64,000 nucleotides of DNA from Macrostomum hystrix (taxonomy: Eukaryota > Platyhelminthes > Macrostomidae): NCBI GenBank assembly GCA_950097015.1, contig CATNEN010000031.1, forward strand, positions 2,232,001-2,296,000. The letters run 5' to 3'. Below the pieces are notes generated by a model, which had not been told where the DNA came from, made no database searches, and worked only from the letters and a program-made list of their open reading frames with translations. The first letter of the stretch is position 1. Each line of letters starts with the position of its first letter. Shown one piece after another: positions 46,101-57,728 of this stretch. Made by a program: the position numbers and the translations under genes.

Positions 46101-49100
46101 GCAATATTCCTATTCTTCACTGAGTCCGGCCTACCAAAGCCTGAGCACAGCTGTGTACTCACTGGCGGCCAGTGCGCCCTTGGCGGCACAGTGCTCATCC
46201 CTGAACAAGAGAGTGTAAGCATTTCTGCATGGATTGGGGTGGCGCTGGTGTACAACCAATTAATATTCAGTAAGCCAATTTATTTTAGGTTCAAGCAGAG
46301 AACGGCCTGGGTTCGAGCCTGACTTACAGCCTGTCCAGCAAGTATCGCCTGTTCGCCAATGCTTCCATTGAGCATTGCGTCTTGGTGTGCGTGACGCAAC
46401 AGCCTGGCACCGATTGGAGCGTCACTAAGCGGGAAAACATGCCCCAGCTTGTCTGTGAGCCTCTCTTTGTACCTGATCTAAAAACTGACTTTTAGAAGAC
46501 AGGCTTGAGTAGATGAGGGAGACAGGCTTTGAGGCCTAATTAGTTGAGGGAGACAGGCTTTGAGGCTTAATTAGTTGAGGGAGACAGGCTTTGAGGCTTA
46601 ATTAGTTGAGGGAGACAGGCTTTGAGGCTTAATTAGTTGAGGGAGACAAGCTTTGAGACTGCAGTAGTTGAGGTAGACAGGCTTTGAGACTGCAGTAGTT
46701 GAGGGAGACAAGCTTTGAGACTGCAGTGGTTGAGGGAGACAAGCTTTGAGACTGCAGTAGATGAGGGAGACAGGCTTTGAGACTGCAGTAGATGAGGGAG
46801 ACAAGCTTTGAGACTGCAGTAGATGAGGGAGACAAGCTTTAAGGCTTAAGTAGTTGAGGGAGACATGCTTTAAGGCTTGAGTAGTTGAGGGAGACAGGCT
46901 TTGAGACTGCAGTAGATGAGGGAGACAAGCTTTGAGACTGCAGTAGATGAGGGAGACAAGCTTGAAGGATTGAGTAGATGAGGGAGACAAGCTTGAAGGA
47001 TTGAGTAGATGAGGGAGACAAGCTTTAGGGATTGAGTAGATGAGGGAGACATGCTTTAAGGATTGAGTAGATGAGGGAGACAGGCTTTAGGGATTGAGTA
47101 GATGAGGGAGACAAGCTTTAAGGATTGAGTAGATGAGGGAGACAAGCTTGAAGGATTGAGTAGATGAGGGAGGCAAGCTTTAAGGATTGAGTAGTTGAGG
47201 GAGACAAGCTTTAAGGATTGAGTAGATGAGGGAGGCAAGTTTTAAGGATTGAGTAGATGAGGGAGTCAAGCTTCAAGGATTGAGTAGTTGAGGGAGACAA
47301 GCTTTAAGGATTGAGTAGTTGAGGAAGACAAGCTTTAAGGATTGAGTAGATGAGGGAGTCAAGCTTTAAGGATTGAGTAGATGAGGGAGTCAAGCTTTAA
47401 GGATTGAGTAGATGAGGGAGACAAGCTTTAAGGATTGAGTAGATGAGGGAGGCAAGCTTTAAGGATTGAGTAGATGAGGGAGACAAGCTTTAAGGATTGA
47501 GTCGATGAGGGAGACAAGCTTTAGGGATTGAGTAGATGAGGGAGACAAGCTTTAAGGATTGAGTAGATGAGGGAGACAAGCTTTAAGGATTGAGTAGATG
47601 AGGGAGACAAGCTTTAGGGATTGAGTAGATGAGGGAGACAAGCTTTAAGGATTGAGTAGATGAGGGAGACAAGCTTTAGGGATTGAGTAGTTGAGGGAGA
47701 CAAGCTTTAGGGATTGAGTAGATGAGGGAGACAAGCTTTAAGGATTGAGTAGATGAGGGAGACAAGCTTTAAGGATTGAGTAGTTGAGGGAGACAAGCTT
47801 TAAGGATTGAGTAGTTGAGGGAGACAAGCTTTAAGGATTGAATAGATGAGGGAGACAAGCTTTAGGGATTGAGTAGATGAGGGAGACAAGCTTTAAGGAT
47901 TGAGTAGTTGAGGGAGACAAGCTTTAAGGATTGAGTAGATGAGGGAGACAAGCTTTAGGGATTGAGTAGTTGAGGGAGACAAGCTTTAAGGATTGAGTAG
48001 ATGAGGGAGACAAGCTTTAAGGATTGAGTAGTTGAGGGAGGCAAGCTTTAAGGATTGAGTAGATGAGGGAGACAAGCTTTAAGGATTGAGTAGATGAGGG
48101 AGACAAGCTTTAAGGATTGAGTAGATGAGGGAGACAAGCTTTAAGGATTGAGTAGATGAGGGAGACAAGCTTTAAGGATTGAGTAGATGAGGGAGACAAG
48201 CTTTAAGGATTGAGTAGATGAGGGAGACAAGCTTTAAGGATTGAGTAGATGAGGGAGACAAGCTTTAGGGATTGAGTAGATGAGGGAGACAAGCTTTAAG
48301 GATTGAGTAGTTGAGAGAGACAAGCTTTAAGGATTGAGTAGATGAGGGAGACAAGCTTTAAGGATTGAGTAGATGAGGGAGACAAGCTTTAAGGATTGAG
48401 TAGATGAGGGAGACAAGCTTTAAGGATTGAGTAGTTGAGGGAGGCAAGCTTTAAGGATTGAGTAGATGAGGGAGACAAGCTGTAGGGATTGAGTAGATGA
48501 GGGAGACAAGCTTTAGGGATTGAGTAGTTGAGGGAGACAAGCTTTTAGGATTGAGTAGATGAGGGAGACAAGCTTTAAGGATTGAGTAGTTGAGGGAGAC
48601 AAGCTTTTAGGATTGAGTAGTTGAGGGAGACAAGCTTTAGGGATTGAGTAGATGAGGGAGACAAGCTTTAAGGATTGAGTAGTTGAGGGAGTCAAGCTTT
48701 AAGGATTGAGTAGATGAGGGAGACAAGCTTCAAGGATTGAGTAGTTGAGGGAGACAAGCTTTAAGGATTGAGTAGATGAGGGAGACAAGCTTTAAGGATT
48801 GAGTAGATGAGGGAGACAAGCTTTAAGGATTGAGTAGATGAGGGAGACAAGCTTTAAGGATTGAGTAGATGAGGGAGACAAGCTTTAAGGATTGAGTAGA
48901 TGAGGGAGACAAGCTTTAAGGATTGAGTAGATGAGGGAGACAAGCTTTAGGGATTGAGTAGTTGAGGGAGACAAGCTTTAAGGATTGAGTAGATGAGGGA
49001 GACAAGCTTTAAGGATTGAGTAGATGAGGGAGACAAGCTTCAAGGATTGAGTAGTTGAGGGAGACAAGCTTTAAGGATTGAGTAGATGAGGGAGACAAGC

Positions 49101-52100
49101 TTTAAGGATTGAGTAGATGAGGGAGTCAAGCTTTAAGGATTGAGTAGATGAGGGAGACAAGCTTTAAGGATTGAGTAGATGAGGGAGACAAGCTTTAAGG
49201 ATTGAGTAGATGAGGGAGACAAGCTTTAAGGATTGAGTAGATGAGGGAGACAAGCTTTAAGGATTGAGTAGATGAGGGAGACAAGCTTTAAGGATTGAGT
49301 AGATGAGGGAGACAAGCTTTAAGGATTGAGTAGATGAGGGAGACAAGCTTTAAGGATTGAGTAGTTGAGGGAGACAAGCTTTAAGGATTGAGTAGATGAG
49401 GGAGACAAGCTTTAAGGATTGAGTAGATGAGGGAGACAAGCTTTAAGGATTGAGTAGATGAGGGAGACAAGCTTTAAGGATTGAGTAGATGAGGGAGACA
49501 AGCTTTAAGGATTGAGTAGTTGAGGGAGGCAAGCTTTAAGGATTGAGTAGATGAGGGAGACAAGCTGTAGGGATTGAGTAGATGAGGGAGACAAGCTTTA
49601 AGGATTGAGTAGATGAGGGAGACAAGCTTTAAGGATTGAGTAGTTGAGGGAGGCAAGCTTTAAGGATTGAGTAGTTGAGGGAGGCAAGCTTTAAGGATTG
49701 AGTAGATGAGGGAGACAAGCTTTAAGGATTGAGTAGATGAGGGAGACAAGCTTTAGGGATTGAGTAGTTGAGGGAGACAAGCTTTAAGGATTGAGTAGAT
49801 GAGGGAGACAAGCTTTAAGGATTGAGTAGATGAGGGAGACAAGCTTTTAGGATTGAGTAGTTGAGGGAGGCAAGCTTTAAGGATTGAGTAGTTGAGGGAG
49901 ATAAGCTTTAAGGATTGAGTAGATGAGGGAGGCAAGCTTTAAGGATTGAGTAGTTGAGGGAGATAAGCTTTAAGGATTGAGTAGATGAGGGAGACAAGCT
50001 TTAAGGATTGAGTAGTTGAGGGAGACAAGCTTTAAGGATTGAGTAGTTGAGGGAGATAAGCTTTAAGGATTGAGTAGTTGAGGGAGACAAGCTTTAAGGA
50101 TTGAGTAGATGAGGGAGACAAGCTTTAAGGATTGAGTAGTTGAGGGAGGCAAGCTTTAAGGATTGAGTAGTTGAGGGAGACAAGCTTTAAGGATTGAGTA
50201 GATGAGGGAGTCAAGCTTTAAGGATTGAGTAGTTGAGGGAGATAAGCTTTAAGGATTGAGTAGTTGAGGGAGACAAGCTTGAGAATTCGAGGGAGACTTT
50301 GAGACTGCGTAATGATTAGAGTGGGCGTTGGTCCTTGCAGATAAATGCAAAACTAAATTTGAGCTGACGCCAAGTGCGAACTGGGTCGAAGGCGCGACAG
50401 TCAATATCGTTGTTGATTCCTCTGCAAACAATGTTGTGCCTACAAGCCACACGTGTCACCTACGGACTACAAAAGGCGGAGTTGTCAGCCTGAGTGCTGT
50501 TGAGGTAAAGAAATAGGGAATATGAGGTATTGGATTTAACTGCACGGGGCTAGAGGAAAGTTGATACATCGCATAATGGAATCCAATTATTATCCTGCGG
50601 TCGAAAAAATTGTAACGTAATTTAGTGGAAAATTGTAGTGGAATACAGTTGAAAATTGTAGTGAAATCCAGTGAGAATTGTAGTGGAATCCAGTGAGAAT
50701 TGTAGTGGAATCCAGTGGAAAATTGTAGTGAAATCTAGTGAGAATTGTAGTGAAATCCAGTGGAAAATTGTAGTGAAATCCAGTGAGAATTGTAGTGAAA
50801 TCCAGTGAGAATTGTAGTGGAATCCAGTGGAAAATTGTAGTGAAATCCAGTGAGAATTGTAGTGGAATCCAGTGGAAAATTGTAGTGAAATCCTGTGAAA
50901 ATTGTAGTGAAATCCAGTGAGAATTGTAGTGAAATCCAGTGAGAATTGTAGTTGAATCCAGTGGATAATTGTAGTGGAGTCCAGTGAGAATTGTAGTGAA
51001 ATCCAGTGAGAATTGTAGTGGAATCCAGTGGAAAATTGTAGTGAAATCCAGTGAGAATTGTAGTGGAATCCAGTGGAAAATTGTAGTGAAATCCTGTGAA
51101 AATTGTAGTGAAATCCAGTGAGAATTGTAGTGAAATCCAGTGAGAATTGTAGTTGAATCCAGTGGATAATTGTAGTGGAGTCCAGTGAGAATTGTAGTGG
51201 AATCCAGTGAAAATTGTAGTGAAATCCAGTGAGAATTGTAGTGAAATCCAGTGAGAATTGTAGTGAAATCCAGTGAGAATTGTAGTGAAATCCAGTGAGA
51301 ATTGTAGTGGAATCCAGTGGAAAATTGTAGTGGAATCCAGTGAGAATTGTAGTGGAATCCAGTGGAAAATTATAGTGAAATCCAGTGAGAATTGTAGTGA
51401 AATCCAGTGAAAATTGTAGTGGAATCCAGTGGAAAATTGTAGTGAAATCCAGTGAGAATTGTAGTGAAATCCAGTGAGAATTGTAGTGGAATCCAGTGAG
51501 AATTGTAGTGAAATCCAGTGAGAATTGTAGTGAAATCCAGTGAGAATTGTAGTGAAATCCAGTGAAAATTGTAGTGGAATCCAGTGGAAAATTGTAGTGA
51601 AATCCAGTGAGAATTGTAGTGAAATCCAGTGAGAATTGTAGTGAAATCCAGTGGAAAATTGTAGTGAAATCCAGTGAGAATTGTAGTGGAATCCAGTGGA
51701 AAATTGTAGTGAAATCCAGTGAAAATTGTAGTGAAATCCAGTGAGAATTGTAGTGAAATCCAGTGAGAATTGTAGTTGAATCCAGTGGATAATTGTAGTG
51801 GAGTCCAGTGAGAATTGTAGTGGAATCCAGTGAAAATTGTAGTGGAATCCAGTGGAAAATTGTAGTGAAATCCAGTGAGAATTGTAGTGAAATCCAGTGA
51901 AAATTGTAGTGGAATCCAGTGGAAAATTGTAGTGAAATCCAGTGAGAATTGTAGTGAAATCCAGTGAGAATTGTAGTGAAATCCAGTGAGAATTGTAGTG
52001 AAATCCAGTGAAAATTGTAGTGGAATCCAGTGGAAAATTGTAGTGAAATCCAGTGAGAATTGTAGTGAAATCCAGTGAGAATTGTAGTGGAAATCCAGTG

Positions 52101-55100
52101 GAAAATTGTAGTGAAATCCAGTGAGAATTGTAGTGGAATCCAGTGGAAAATTGTAGTGAAATCCAGTGAAAATTGTAGTGAAATCCAGTGAGAAATTGTA
52201 GTGAAATCCAGTGAGAATTGTAGTTGAATCCAGTGGATAATTGTAGTGGAGTCCAGTGAGAATTGTAGTGGAATCAGTGAAAATTGTAGTGAAATCCAGT
52301 GAGAATTGTAGTGAAATCCAGTGAGAATTGTAGTGGAATCCAGTGAGAATTGTAGTGGAATCCAGTGAGAATTGTAGTGGAATCCAGTGGAAAATTGTAG
52401 TGAAATCTAGTGAGAATTGTAGTGAAATCCAGTGGAAAATTGTAGTGAAATCCAGTGAGAATTGTAGTGAAATCCAGTGAGAATTGTAGTGGAATCCAGT
52501 GGAAAATTGTAGTGAAATCCAGTGAGAATTGTAGTGGAATCCAGTGGAAAATTGTAGTGAAATCCTGTGAAAATTGTAGTGAAATCCAGTGAGAATTGTA
52601 GTGAAATCCAGTGAGAATTGTAGTTGAATCCAGTGGATAATTGTAGTGGAGTCCAGTGAGAATTGTAGTGAAATCCAGTGAGAATTGTAGTGGAATCCAG
52701 TGGAAAATTGTAGTGAAATCCAGTGAGAATTGTAGTGGAATCCAGTGGAAAATTGTAGTGAAATCCTGTGAAAATTGTAGTGAAATCCAGTGAGAATTGT
52801 AGTGAAATCCAGTGAGAATTGTAGTTGAATCCAGTGGATAATTGTAGTGGAGTCCAGTGAGAATTGTAGTGGAATCCAGTGAAAATTGTAGTGAAATCCA
52901 GTGAGAATTGTAGTGAAATCCAGTGAGAATTGTAGTGAAATCCAGTGAGAATTGTAGTGAAATCCAGTGAGAATTGTAGTGGAATCCAGTGGAAAATTGT
53001 AGTGGAATCCAGTGAGAATTGTAGTGGAATCCAGTGGAAAATTATAGTGAAATCCAGTGAGAATTGTAGTGAAATCCAGTGAAAATTGTAGTGGAATCCA
53101 GTGGAAAATTGTAGTGAAATCCAGTGAGAATTGTAGTGAAATCCAGTGAGAATTGTAGTGGAATCCAGTGAGAATTGTAGTGAAATCCAGTGAGAATTGT
53201 AGTGAAATCCAGTGAGAATTGTAGTGAAATCCAGTGAAAATTGTAGTGGAATCCAGTGGAAAATTGTAGTGAAATCCAGTGAGAATTGTAGTGAAATCCA
53301 GTGAGAATTGTAGTGAAATCCAGTGGAAAATTGTAGTGAAATCCAGTGAGAATTGTAGTGGAATCCAGTGGAAAATTGTAGTGAAATCCAGTGAAAATTG
53401 TAGTGAAATCCAGTGAGAATTGTAGTGAAATCCAGTGAGAATTGTAGTTGAATCCAGTGGATAATTGTAGTGGAGTCCAGTGAGAATTGTAGTGGAATCC
53501 AGTGAAAATTGTAGTGGAATCCAGTGGAAAATTGTAGTGAAATCCAGTGAGAATTGTAGTGAAATCCAGTGAAAATTGTAGTGGAATCCAGTGGAAAATT
53601 GTAGTGAAATCCAGTGAGAATTGTAGTGAAATCCAGTGAGAATTGTAGTGAAATCCAGTGAGAATTGTAGTGAAATCCAGTGAAAATTGTAGTGGAATCC
53701 AGTGGAAAATTGTAGTGAAATCCAGTGAGAATTGTAGTGAAATCCAGTGAGAATTGTAGTGGAATCCAGTGGAAAATTGTAGTGAAATCCAGTGAGAATT
53801 GTAGTGGAATCCAGTGGAAAATTGTAGTGAAATCCAGTGAAAATTGTAGTGAAATCCAGTGAGAATTGTAGTGAAATCCAGTGAGAATTGTAGTTGAATC
53901 CAGTGGATAATTGTAGTGGAGTCCAGTGAGAATTGTAGTGGAATCCAGTGAAAATTGTAGTGAAATCCAGTGAGAATTGTAGTGAAATCCAGTGAGAATT
54001 GTAGTGGAATCCAGTGAGAATTGTAGTGGAATCCAGTGGAAAATTGTAGTGAAATCCAGTGAGAATTGTAGTGGAATCCAGTGAGAATTGTAGTGGAATC
54101 CAGTGAGAATTGTAGTGGAATCCAGTGGAAACTTTTTATAAAATCCGGTAGAATTTGTAGTGTAATCCGGTAGACAATTGTAATGGAATCCGGTGGAATA
54201 TTGTAATGGAATCCGGTGGAATATTGTAATGGAATCCGGTGGAAAATTGTAAAGGAATCCGGTGGAAAATTGTAATGGAATCCGGTGGAAAATTGTAATG
54301 GAATCCGGTGGAAAATTGTAATGGAATCCAGTGGAAAATTGAAATGAAATAAGTGGATAATTGAAATGGAATCCGGTGGAAAATTATAATGAAGTAAGTG
54401 GATAATTGAAATGGAATCCGGTGGAAAATTATAATGAAATAAGTGGATAATTGAAATGGAATCCGGTGGAAACTTATAATGAAATAAGTGGATAATTGAA
54501 ATGGAATCGTCATTGAAATGGACGGTGATTTCCGCCTATTTCAGAACAGAGGCCAGACAAGCACCTTTAGGTTGACACTGAGCCGCCACTGGGGCCAGAG
54601 AGTGTCCATTGCCTGCCAAGTCAACCAGTCTGGCTTGCTTGTGGCCGAAGAAACTCACCTGCTGCCCGATGTCATGCGTGAGTTTTGGCTAGCGGAAACT
54701 GCAGCTACGCTCATATTTGATGTTTCTGATCATCATTTGCCAATCCTAACTAGGTTTGATTTCTTTCAGACAAAGCGGAGGCCCAGATTTCTAGTTGCTA
54801 TGCTGACCTTGACAGCATTAAGATCACTGTGGTGACAACCGGTGGCACACCGACACCTAAATCCGTCCTGTGTGCCATTGGCAAGGACAAAAAATCGGTA
54901 AGCTTATTTCTGATCACGTAGATATTTGAGGGGTTTTTTGAATCCATCAGGATTATTATAATTTTTGGTACTATCGGATTCACGGAGATTATCAGAATCG
55001 GTGGGATTAACTGAATCGGTGGGATTAGCAGAATCGGTGGGATTAGCTGAATCGGTGGGATTATCAGAATCAGTGGGATTAACTGAATCGGTGGGATTAA

Positions 55101-57728
55101 CTGAATCGGTGGGATTATCAGAATCGGTCCGATTAACTGAATCGGTGGGATTAGCAGAATCGGTGGGATTAGCTGAATCGGTGGGATTACCAGAATCAGT
55201 GGGATTTCCAGAATCAGTAGGATTGCCAGAATCAGTGGGATTGCTAGAATCAGTGGAATGGCAAAATCAGTGGGATTGCCAGAATCAGTGGGATTTCCAG
55301 AATCAGTAGGATTGCTAGAATCAGTGGGATTGCCAGAATCAGTGGGATTATCAGAATCAGTGGGATTGCTAGAATCAGTGGGATTGCCAGAATCAGTTGG
55401 ATTATCAGAATCAGTAGGATTATCAGAATCAGTTGGACTATCAGAATCAGTGGGATTACCAGAATCAGTGGGATTACCAGAATCAGTGGGATTACCAGAA
55501 TCAGTTGGATTATCAGAATCAGTGGGATTATCAGAATCAGTGGGATTATCAGAATCAGTGGGATTATCAGAATCAGTGGGATTGCCAGAATCAGTGGGAT
55601 TGCCAGAATCAGTGGGATTATCAGAATCTGTGGGATTGCCAGAATCAGTGGGATTGCCAGAATCAGTGGGATTACCAGAATCAGTGGGATTGCCAGAATC
55701 AGTGGGATTGCCAGAATCAGTGGGATTACCAGAATCAGTGGGATTTTCAGAATCAGTGGGATTGCCAGAATCAGTGGGATTACCAGAATCAGTGGGATTA
55801 CCAGAATCAGTGGGATTAGCTGAATCAGTGGGATTAACACACCTAGTGGGATGTTCAAAATGCTGGGAATTTTCCGCGCTAGACAGTGGAGAGTCGATAA
55901 GATAACTAGCCCAATAACCTATTTGAATGCTGCAAACTCAGGTGAACGCCAGCAGCTTCAGACTGAACTCAATCGGCTCAATGACTTGGGACTTCAGGCC
56001 GACTCATGCGCGGCTTATGCCCTCTGGCGGCAAGATTTATTGCACGGTGACGCAAATCGGCCAGACTGACAAGGCCAAAATTGCAACTGTCCACGATGCC
56101 ACCTTTAAGACTGTGCCACCGTGCGAAGGTGAAGTGTTATTTCAGACATTTTTTCTAGAGCAAAGGCAAGGTCAGCCATCAAAGGCGTAACTAGATGTGG
56201 ATTTATTAGTTTCAAACTTGCTATTCTCTATCACATTTAGTTCCTTGGTTAACTGAAATCTACGGTGAGTAGTAAGTTTGCAGCTTGGTGCAGCACTAAT
56301 AAGGGGTTGCAGCTAGGTGCAGCACTAACAAGGGGAGTTGCAGCTAGGTGCAGCACTAATAAGGGGTTGCAACTTGGTGCAGCACTAATAGGGGGGTTGC
56401 AGCTTGGTGCAGCACTAATAAGGGGGTTGCAGCTTGGTGCAGCACTAATAAGGGGGTTGCAGCTTGGTGCAGCACTAATAAGGGGAGTTGCAGCTTGGTG
56501 CAGCACTAATAAGGGGGTTGCAGCTTGGTGCAGCACTAATAAGGGGTTGCAACTTGGTGCAGTACTAATAGGGGGGTTGCAGCTTGGTGCAGCACTAATA
56601 AGGGGGTTGCAGCTTGGTGCAGCACTAATAAGGGAGTTGTAGCCTAGGGGTTAGTGTCGGACTCATAACTTAAGGGTCGGGGGTTCGATTCCTGACTCCA
56701 CAAAGACCAATCTCAGATGTTTTCATGACACTAAACTTTGCATTTCTTCAGATCATCCTGCTGTTAGATGGGTTAGCTGTTGTCTCCCAGTCCATGGACT
56801 GAACAGCAGTACGCAGCCTTCAGATGCGCCGCGCAATAGCTGCGGCTGTGCTGTCGGCTTCACATCTGACCCAATAGGGACAGTTATAAACTATTAATAT
56901 TTTTTATTAGCAAGTTTGTTCACTATATTGTGAAAGCGAAATCAGCGTTCACAGATGAATATGACATTAATTGTTAACAAAACTAGTAACAAAAAGAGCT
57001 TACAGAAAGTGCAACTACACTCACCCATTATACTCGTAGTATTTGCAGGGGCTGTAGGCTCTGGCTCGTCATTTTTTAACAGCCGACCCCAGCTACTCTG
57101 CCCATTCCGCTAAGATACTCGTAGGCACATGAGTACATCTGCCCTGACTTTCTCGAGCTCTCTACGACTGCTCCTTTGGGTTGTTACTGTGTGGATTCGA
57201 GCCCGCGTTAACCCGCTCCGCCACTGAATTCGCCTCGCAGATGGAATCAACCTCTGGAAGGTGGGCATCATAGTGATTGCGGCGGTATCGATCGGGCCGT
57301 TCCTAATCGCCTGGGTGTACTCCCTGGCGCGCCTCTCGCGCAAGGCTCTGCTCAAGCACCGCCGCGGCAGCTGGACTCCATCGCAGATCCACATGGCCAC
57401 CTACGAGCGTCAGGGCAGCGTTGATGAGGACGGCTTCTCCGAATGGGGCCAGCTTGGCCGCGGTGCTCAATCCAGCGGTTCCAACTTGGCCGCGTCCACC
57501 TGCAACACCTTGGTGGGGCCGGTAGATAGCGCCAGCCAAATGAACTGCTGCGGCAATGAGTTACAGCATCGGCTCGAGCCGCAGAAGGCTGTCTATACCA
57601 AAGTTGTCTCTGTTGAGCAGTGCAAGAATGAGGTGAGCAGATCTAGCGCCAGCTTGAACACGGAATACGTGGATATTGTCGGCTGTAGTTCCACTGCTCA
57701 AAAGGCCCTGCAGAACAACACTGCCTGA
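40174..57728 (+). CDS. Type I membrane receptor: F5/8C (fucolectin-like) domain, four Ig-like domains, tail with TxYxxI motif
   Basis: Thirteen exons were joined: 40174-40279, 41087-41317, 41453-41667, 42733-42820, 44865-45061, 45187-45322, 46006-46214, 46289-46454, 50341-50504, 54545-54677, 54770-54897, 55942-56128, 57241-57728. They sum to 2,448 bases, 815 codons plus stop, with every phase compatible. Residues 1-35: signal sequence after an Arg-rich start. 36-213: F5/8C/FTP-type domain (GKRVAVQQSLVAQSW, WLLLKLAQPVRMVSVTIFAR, RFILVRRLV). 214-324, 325-449, 450-548 and 549-653: four Ig-like beta-sandwiches with paired cysteines (for example FRLTLSRHWGQRVSIACQV). About 660-682: transmembrane helix (GIIVIAAVSIGPFLIAWVY). 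683-815: cytoplasmic tail with AVYTKVV (Tyr772) and TEYVDI (Tyr796). The acceptor at 44865 (CTGAAG) is the weakest boundary. Likely a cell-surface glycan-binding or adhesion receptor. Confidence 0.8.
40405..40738 (-). mobile_element. SINE family 1 copy in receptor intron 1
   Basis: Reverse-oriented, almost full length: degenerate tRNA head near 40735, box B GAGCTCGAATCC, standard body, and 3' tail seen as ATTAGTAATTGCAGGAGG on the plus strand. Antisense to the receptor gene. Confidence 0.85.
41670..42440. repeat. 20-bp minisatellite, receptor intron 3
   Basis: About 38 near-identical copies of TGTCCACTTGTTTGTCCCTG. The first unit starts two bases into the intron, so the 5' splice site GTATGT overlaps the array edge. 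It runs into degenerate CACTTCATTGTCCGTGTGTC units to about 42590. Confidence 0.95.
42838..44790. repeat. 30/36-bp minisatellite, receptor intron 4
   Basis: About 62 copies of a 30-bp unit (GGATGCTGGACTGGGAGAAT then GGCAGGTTGG), plus 36-bp forms carrying an extra GGGACT, starting 17 bases after the donor. The left half mixes unit types; the right half is dominated by the GACAGG form. All frames are open owing to the 30-bp period. Confidence 0.95.
45395..45795. repeat. 39-bp minisatellite, receptor intron 6
   Basis: About ten copies of a 39-bp unit containing GATTGAGTGACATACTGGTG then ACCTTGAAAATCACTGGAT. Confidence 0.9.
46495..50290. repeat. 31-bp minisatellite, receptor intron 8
   Basis: About 120 copies of a 31-bp unit (GATTGAGTAGATGAGGGAGA then CAAGCTTTAAG); left-end units are more diverged (GACTGCAGTAG). 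It stretches from ~40 bases after the donor to ~50 bases before the next acceptor. Confidence 0.95.
50620..54500. repeat. 22-bp minisatellite, receptor intron 9, with 1.67 kb higher-order repeat
   Basis: About 175 copies of GAATTGTAGTGGAATCCAGT-type units (21-23 bp). The marker variant AGTTGAATCCAGTGG occurs at about 50951, 51152, 51775, 52223, 52623, 52824, 53447 and 53893. The second four are the first four shifted by ~1,672 bases, so a 1.67 kb block was duplicated. The last ~400 bases are a diverged form (GGAATCCGGTGGAAAATTG). Confidence 0.95.
54965..55845. repeat. 18-bp minisatellite, receptor intron 11
   Basis: About 48 copies of TCAGTGGGATTACCAGAA; the first ten have the TCGGTGGGATTA form. 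Confidence 0.95.
56275..56640. repeat. 30-bp minisatellite, receptor intron 12
   Basis: About twelve copies of a unit containing TTGCAGCTTGGTGCAGCACT followed by AATAAGGGGG. It abuts a SINE family 2 copy. Confidence 0.9.
56640..56895 (+). mobile_element. SINE family 2, fullest copy
   Basis: tRNA-like head: box A GTAGCCTAGGGGTTAG, an anticodon-arm-like GGACTCATAACTTAAGG (CAT in the loop, as in a methionine tRNA), and box B GGGGTTCGATTCC. The body has CAGTCCATGGACTGAACAG and GCGCCGCGCAATAGCTGCGG; the end is CACATCTGACCCAATAGGGA. Fragments occur at 1803, 3489, 19035, 19343, 36756 and 61888. Confidence 0.8.
57045..57232 (-). mobile_element. Diverged SINE family 1 copy ending at a splice acceptor
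   Basis: Keeps GTACATCTGCCCTGACTTTC and the head region (box B GGATTCGAGCC and CCGCTCCGCCACTGAATTC on the plus strand). Its tRNA-like end stops about eight bases before the receptor exon 13 acceptor at 57240, so SINE sequence forms the region just upstream of that acceptor. Confidence 0.7.

Noticed and set aside
56640-56705. Possible functional tRNA genes here and at 18507-18580, 61888-61955 and 36280-36345
   Set aside because: Boxes A and B are present but acceptor stems do not pair and each is followed by a shared SINE body.
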